A stretch of 64,000 nucleotides of DNA from Pseudomonas flexibilis. GTDB lineage: Bacteria > Pseudomonadota > Gammaproteobacteria > Pseudomonadales > Pseudomonadaceae. Shown one piece after another: positions 60,138 to 64,000 of this stretch. Both the position numbers and the translations under genes were made by a program. The notes under the pieces were generated by a model. That model did not search any database. It was not told the DNA's origin and worked only from the letters and a program-made list of their open reading frames with translations. The stretch spans positions 186,001 to 250,000 of the forward strand of contig NZ_JRUD01000002.1 in the NCBI RefSeq assembly GCF_000802425.1, given 5' to 3'. Position 1 is the first letter of the stretch, and every line of letters starts with the position of its first letter.

Positions 60138-61232
60138 ATGACTCCACTCCAGCGCTATCAGGCCGATCTGCAACGCCCCGACTTTTTCCACGACGCCGCC
60201 CAGGAAAACGCCGTGCGTCACCTGCAGCGCCTGTACGACGACCTGGTGGCCGCACAGCAGCAATCGAGCGGCCTGCTCGGCAAGCTGTTCGGCAAGAAGG
60301 CGCAGGGCCCGATCAAGGGCATCTACTTCTGGGGTGGCGTGGGTCGCGGCAAGACTTACCTGGTGGATACCTTCTTCGACGCGCTGCCGTTCGAACAGAA
60401 GATGCGCACGCACTTCCACCGCTTCATGAAGCGCGTGCACGAGGAACTGAAGACCCTCAAGGGCGAGAAGAACCCGCTGCCGATCATCGCCAAGCGCTTC
60501 GCTGGCGAGGCCCGGGTGATCTGCTTCGACGAATTCTTCGTGTCGGACATCACCGACGCCATGATCCTCGCCACCCTGCTGGACGAGCTGTTCAAGAACG
60601 GCGTGTCGCTGGTGGCCACCTCCAACATCGTGCCGGACGGCCTGTACAAGGACGGCCTGCAGCGCGCCCGTTTCCTGCCGGCCATCGCCCTGCTCAAGCA
60701 GCACACCGAGATCGTCAACGTCGACAGCGGCATCGACTACCGTCTGCGCGCCCTGGAGCAGGCCGAGCTGTACCACTGGCCGCTGGACGCCGAGGCCGAG
60801 CTGAGTCTGGAGCGCAGTTTCAAGAGCCTGCTCACCGAGAATTGCACGGTGCGTGAAAACGAGCCGCTGATGATCGAGAACCGCATCATCCGCGCCCGCA
60901 AGGTGGCCAACGACATCGCCTGGTTCGAATTCCGCGAGCTGTGCGACGGCCCGCGCAGTCAGAACGACTACATCGAGCTGGGCAAGATCTTCGAAGCGGT
61001 GCTGGTGGCCAACGTCGAACGCATGGATGCCATGAAGGACGATATGGCGCGGCGCTTCATCAACCTGGTGGACGAGTTCTACGACCGCAACGTCAAGCTG
61101 ATCCTCTCCGCCGAAGTGGAACTCAAGGACCTGTACGCCGGCGGCCGCCTGGAATTCGAATTCCAGCGCACCCTGAGCCGTCTGCTGGAAATGCAATCCC
61201 ACGAGTTCCTGGCGCGACCGCACAAGCCCTGA
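60138..61232 (+). CDS. zapE: AFG1-type ATPase, cell-division protein ZapE
   Basis: AAA-like ATPase that acts on FtsZ rings in E. coli. The 364 residues include MTPLQRYQADLQRPDFFHDAAQENAV, Walker A WGGVGRGKT (about 65-73), Walker B VICFDEFFVSDI, and the sensor segment VATSNIVPDGLYKDGLQR. This is the usual length. An in-frame TTG at 60060 has a strong GAGGAAAG site, but the 26 extra codons (AAA, TTG, GTT-rich) do not look like this genome's coding and homology begins at the ATG, so 60138 is used. A terminator-like hairpin follows. Confidence 0.92.
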   Translation: MTPLQRYQADLQRPDFFHDAAQENAVRHLQRLYDDLVAAQQQSSGLLGKLFGKKAQGPIKGIYFWGGVGRGKTYLVDTFFDALPFEQKMRTHFHRFMKRVHEELKTLKGEKNPLPIIAKRFAGEARVICFDEFFVSDITDAMILATLLDELFKNGVSLVATSNIVPDGLYKDGLQRARFLPAIALLKQHTEIVNVDSGIDYRLRALEQAELYHWPLDAEAELSLERSFKSLLTENCTVRENEPLMIENRIIRARKVANDIAWFEFRELCDGPRSQNDYIELGKIFEAVLVANVERMDAMKDDMARRFINLVDEFYDRNVKLILSAEVELKDLYAGGRLEFEFQRTLSRLLEMQSHEFLARPHKP

Positions 61233-61245
61233 GTGCGGTGGTCGC

Positions 61246-61280
61246 CGCTGCAGGGCTGGCATAGAGCCAGCTCTGCAGCG
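61246..61280 (+). terminator. Long hairpin after zapE
   Basis: CGCTGCAG-GCTGGC pairs with GCCAGC-CTGCAGCG with one bulge each side and a short loop, followed by ATTAATGTTCC. The stem is strong and the T-run poor. It probably limits read-through into csbD. Confidence 0.55.
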
Positions 61281-61384
61281 ATTAATGTTCCACGAGCCTC
61301 TGTCCCGCCCTTTGCCGGGTGGATGAAACCTTTCCCCGACCCGCCACTCCACTGCACTGAACCCATCAGTGAGGGAGATTTGCC

Positions 61385-61576
61385 ATGAGCAGTGCAGGCG
61401 ACAAGGCCCGCGGTATGGCCAACGAAGCGGCAGGCAAGGTCAAGCAGGGCGTCGGTGAAGCCACCGGCAACCAGGGCATGCGCCAGGAAGGCAAGATCCA
61501 GGAGCGCAAGGGCGAAGCCCAGCAGGTCAAGGGCGACGTCAAGGACACCCTGAAGAAAGGCATCGACAAGGCCTGA
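61385..61576 (+). CDS. csbD: CsbD-family stress protein
   Basis: A 63-residue hydrophilic, lysine/glutamate/glycine-rich protein of the CsbD-like family: MSSAGDKARGMANEAAGKVKQG, the DKxxGxxxxxxGKxKE-type core, then KGEAQQVKGDVKDTLKKG. Members are general-stress proteins of unknown mechanism, often sigma-factor (RpoS/SigB) controlled. GAGGGAGA precedes the ATG. It stands alone between two hairpins (61246 and 61593), so it has its own short transcript. Confidence 0.92.
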   Translation: MSSAGDKARGMANEAAGKVKQGVGEATGNQGMRQEGKIQERKGEAQQVKGDVKDTLKKGIDKA

Positions 61577-61592
61577 CCTTCCCCCACCGCCC

Positions 61593-61618
61593 GCCGATGG
61601 GCTTTCCGGCCCATCGGC
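61593..61618 (+). terminator. Hairpin terminator after csbD
   Basis: GCCGATGGGC and GCCCATCGGC form a perfect 10-bp stem around a short loop, then TCCCCTTCGATTCC. Terminator-like but with a discontinuous T-run. Downstream to 61841 is AT-rich leader sequence for the chemoreceptor gene. Confidence 0.65.
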
Positions 61619-61841
61619 TCCCCTTCGATTCCGTTCCTTCAATCAGGCCGCAACGCGTTCGATCTTGCCGTCGCCGGCGTTCGGATAGGCGGAATGCTGG
61701 CGCCATTTTATTATCTTTTTCCTAATGAATGCCGCTCCGTTGCCGATTAGATGATCAGCGGCAGGCGGGCTCGTGGGGCCGCTGCCCACTGACAGACACG
61801 CAAAAAAAGAACAAACCTTCAGCGGAAAAGGGATTCCCCCC

Positions 61842-63467
61842 ATGTTTCTCAGGCGATTCAAGGTTGGCCATCGGGCCATCGTCAGTTTTTCCATCGTGGC
61901 CCTGCTGGTCGTGCTGCTCGGCGTGTTCGCCAAGAGCCAGATGCAGGTGATTCGCGGCGCCACGCTCACCATGCAGGACAACACGCTGCCCAGCTATCGC
62001 GCCCTGGGCTGGATCGGCGAGCAGATGCTGCGCCTGCGCATCATGTCGTTTCGTCTCTATGTGGACCGCGAGCCCGACAAACTCAAGGCCAGTCTGATCC
62101 GCGCGGACGAGATCGCCAACGATCTCGCCAAGGCGGTGAACGATTACGAGAAGTTGGTGGTCAGCGAGGCAGAGCGCGAGCAGTTCCGCCTGGTGCGCCA
62201 GGCCATGCAGGACTACGTGAACATCCACAGGAGCCTCGTGGACGCTTCCGCCCGGGGCGAGCTGGAGCCGATGCGCGCCCTGCTGGGCGGCGACTACAAC
62301 CGTCTGTCCATCGAGCTGGGTAAGCAGTTGAACCGGCTCATCGAGATCAAGGGGCAGATTGCCGGCGATTTCGCCCAGAAGGCCCATGAGCAATACGAAC
62401 TGGCCGATATCGGCGTGCTGGTGTTCATGGCGCTCGCCGCGCTGCTGACCATCGTGCTGGCCAGCGTGCTGACCCGCAGCATTGTCGCGCCGCTCTCCGA
62501 AGCGGTACGCATGGCCGAAGTGGTGGCCAACGGCGACCTTACCCACGCCATTCGTGTGGAAGGCCGGGACGAGCCGGCCCAGCTGCTGGCCGCCCTGGAA
62601 CGCATGCAGCAGAACCTGCGGGATACCCTGCAGCGCATCGTGGATTCCTCGAACCAGCTGTCCTCGGCTGCCGAAGAGCTGAATACCGTCACCGAGAACT
62701 CCAGCCGCGTGCTGCAGCAGCAGAACCAGGAAATCGAGCAGGCGGCCACCGCGGTCAACGAGATGACCACCGCCGTGGATGAAGTGGCCCGCAACGCCAC
62801 GGCTACCTCGGAAGCCTCCCAGGCCTCCGACCGCACCGCGCGGGAAGGTCGCAACCAGGTGGAGCGCACTATCGAATCCATCAACCAGATGACCCGCGAG
62901 GCCGGCAGCAGCGCCCAGGAAGTCGACAACCTGGCGGGCCAGGTGCGCAGCATCAGTACCGTGCTGGACGTGATTCGCGCCATCGCCGAACAGACCAACC
63001 TGCTGGCGCTCAACGCCGCCATCGAAGCGGCCCGGGCCGGTGAGGCGGGGCGCGGCTTTGCCGTGGTGGCCGATGAGGTGCGTGCCCTGGCGCATCGTAC
63101 TCAGCAGTCCACCCAGGAAATCGAGCAGATGATCCAGGCGGTGCAGCAGAGCACCGACCAGGCCATGAGCGCGATGCAGACCAGCAACCAGCGCGCGCAG
63201 AGCACGCTGGAAATCGCCCATGCCGCCGGCGAAGCGCTGCGCCAGATCACCGAGTCGATCGGCCATATCACCGAGCGCAACCTGATCATCGCCAGCGCTT
63301 CGGAAGAGCAGGCCCAGGTGGCTCGCGAGGTGGACCACAACCTGGTCAACATCCGCGACCTGGCCATGCAGACCTCCGCCGGCGCCAACCAGACCAGCGC
63401 CGCCAGTCACGAACTGGCGCGTCTGGCGGTGCGCCTGAACGAGCTGGTGACCGGCTTCCGCCTGTAA
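61842..63467 (+). CDS. Methyl-accepting chemotaxis protein (intact)
   Basis: A 541-residue transmembrane chemoreceptor. The first membrane helix is [16 protein letters not shown] (about 16-31), the ligand-binding region a four-helix-bundle type (about 35-190), and the second helix [23 protein letters not shown] (about 193-215). HAMP follows (about 216-268). The signalling tip carries the universal [19 protein letters not shown] with [15 protein letters not shown]. The ATG at 61842 has AAAGGGA upstream; the in-frame start at 61773 lies in a non-coding AT-rich leader. Signal unknown. Compare with the amber-broken relative at 25338-26966. Confidence 0.93.
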   Translation: MFLRRFKVGHRAIVSFSIVALLVVLLGVFAKSQMQVIRGATLTMQDNTLPSYRALGWIGEQMLRLRIMSFRLYVDREPDKLKASLIRADEIANDLAKAVNDYEKLVVSEAEREQFRLVRQAMQDYVNIHRSLVDASARGELEPMRALLGGDYNRLSIELGKQLNRLIEIKGQIAGDFAQKAHEQYELADIGVLVFMALAALLTIVLASVLTRSIVAPLSEAVRMAEVVANGDLTHAIRVEGRDEPAQLLAALERMQQNLRDTLQRIVDSSNQLSSAAEELNTVTENSSRVLQQQNQEIEQAATAVNEMTTAVDEVARNATATSEASQASDRTAREGRNQVERTIESINQMTREAGSSAQEVDNLAGQVRSISTVLDVIRAIAEQTNLLALNAAIEAARAGEAGRGFAVVADEVRALAHRTQQSTQEIEQMIQAVQQSTDQAMSAMQTSNQRAQSTLEIAHAAGEALRQITESIGHITERNLIIASASEEQAQVAREVDHNLVNIRDLAMQTSAGANQTSAASHELARLAVRLNELVTGFRL

Positions 63468-63475
63468 AGGGATGA

Positions 63476-63511
63476 AGCGGCCAGCCCGGCGTCGGGCTGG
63501 CCGCTTTCGTC
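63476..63511 (+). terminator. Rho-independent terminator of the chemoreceptor gene
   Basis: AGCGGCCAGCCCG and CGGGCTGGCCGCT form a 13-bp stem with a tiny loop, followed by TTCGTC. It lies just after the stop codon at 63467. Confidence 0.8.
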
Positions 63512-63584
63512 GGAACGTCTTGCAGGGACCCGCAGGCTGGGCCAGCCTCCCTCAACACCAATGGGTATCCGCGAGGGCCTGGTC

Positions 63585-63845
63585 ATGCAACGTCTGCATT
63601 GCACCTACCGCAACCACACCATCGTCGCCGACGTGATCGAGTACGAGGGCAGCCCGTTGCCCTGGGCGGCCGGCTGCCGCATCACCGCGCCCGACGGGCG
63701 CAGCAGTCGCCGGTTCCCGCTGCCCCACGAACGCGCCTTCCTGTCCGACCGGGACAAGGCCGAACAGGTATCCCTGGCCCACGGCAAGTGGCTGGTCGAC
63801 CAGCATCTCGACCAGAGCCGCGAGCTGTTCGCCTCTGCGGCCTGA
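63585..63845 (+). CDS. Small hypothetical protein (86 aa)
   Basis: The ATG at 63585 has GAGGG eight bases upstream; the in-frame ATG at 63561 has none. MQRLHCTYRNHTIVADVIEYEGSPLPWAAGCRI starts a strand-rich, soluble domain with basic and acidic residues in balance; it ends QHLDQSRELFASAA. No family is recognised and no signal peptide is seen. It lies between two terminators, so it is a separate unit. Confidence 0.65.
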   Translation: MQRLHCTYRNHTIVADVIEYEGSPLPWAAGCRITAPDGRSSRRFPLPHERAFLSDRDKAEQVSLAHGKWLVDQHLDQSRELFASAA

Positions 63846-63850
63846 ACGGA

Positions 63851-63877
63851 AACGGGGCTGCCCTGCGCAGCCCCGTT
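63851..63877. terminator. Shared hairpin between convergent small genes
   Basis: AACGGGGCTG and CAGCCCCGTT form a perfect stem around a CCCTGCG-type loop, between the stops at 63845 (plus) and 63882 (minus). It probably ends both transcripts. Confidence 0.65.
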
Positions 63878-63881
63878 CGGG

Positions 63882-64000
63882 TCACAGCAGTTCCGGAGGA
63901 ATGGTGCCGCCGTGCTCGGCCAGGCGCTTCATGACCTCCTTGTGCAGCCACATGTTCATCTGCGCCGAGTCCGCCATCTTGTCCGGCGGGCAACCCAGCT
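63882..64000 (-). CDS. C-terminal end of an unidentified gene (partial)
   Basis: The last 38 codons of a minus-strand gene that continues past the window. The residues include LGCPPDKMADSAQMNMWLH and end LAEHGGTIPPELL. The composition is that of a real, soluble protein C-terminus (Met/Lys/Glu helix). I cannot assign a family. Confidence 0.5.
   Translation of the reverse strand, partial: LGCPPDKMADSAQMNMWLHKEVMKRLAEHGGTIPPELL

Overview
The window is a high-GC chromosomal segment from a Pseudomonas species. The evidence is an MvaT-type silencer next to purU, an aapJQMP-type transporter, a bifA-sodB-lysE-argP block, a trpS-zapE block, and pseudomonad-type palindromic (REP/BIME) repeats. Several gene orders are ones I remember from P. 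aeruginosa. The neighbouring blocks are joined differently here, so this is probably another lineage (P. mendocina / alcaligenes / stutzeri-like); that is inference. I see no rRNA, tRNA, CRISPR array, prophage or insertion sequence.

Layout. 1-5.6 kb: partial TatD-family nuclease, Lon-like AAA protease, small conserved proteins, a YqhA-like membrane protein and an FKBP-type isomerase; two DnaA-box-like palindromes flank one small gene. 5.8-8.6 kb: GNAT enzyme, CbiM-like membrane protein, yacG, coaE, yaaA. 8.9-11.9 kb: PIN-PhoH ATPase and moaCDE (molybdopterin synthesis). 12-14.3 kb: RhlB-like helicase and an EstB-type esterase. 14.4-18.9 kb: sigma54-like promoter, then a polar amino-acid ABC transporter operon and a strong terminator. 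18.9-21 kb: mvaT, purU, two small ORFs. 21-25.2 kb: RND pump and adaptor. 25.3-27 kb: chemoreceptor gene broken by one in-frame amber codon. 27.5-32.8 kb: imelysin / di-haem oxidase / imelysin / DUF1513 operon with a possible Fur site. 32.8-37.5 kb: bifA, sodB, lysE/argO, argP. 37.5-44.8 kb: coiled-coil membrane protein, sbcB, PilZ protein, two TPR-like lipoproteins, tandem UspA protein, pyruvate kinase. 44.8-49.8 kb: OafA-type acyltransferase diverging from an exported SGNH hydrolase, DUF1428 protein, and an exported polysaccharide deacetylase translationally coupled to a DUF2135/TPR protein. 50-54.5 kb: a very large Lhr helicase. 54.5-64 kb: lipoprotein, pseudouridine-synthase-like protein, orphan response regulator, outer-membrane barrel, YhcB/ZapG, alpha/beta hydrolase, trpS, zapE, csbD, a second intact chemoreceptor, and small genes running off the edge.

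Most of the content is ordinary housekeeping. The signals worth a second look concern a palindromic repeat family headed by GTAGGG. A two-unit copy sits in frame inside lhr, and the GTAG head of three other copies supplies the stop codons of yacG, phoH and the RND pump gene. Others are the amber codon in the chemoreceptor, the RsuA-family protein with Glu in place of its catalytic Asp, and the split acyltransferase/SGNH pair. I did not find a clearly new multi-gene system.
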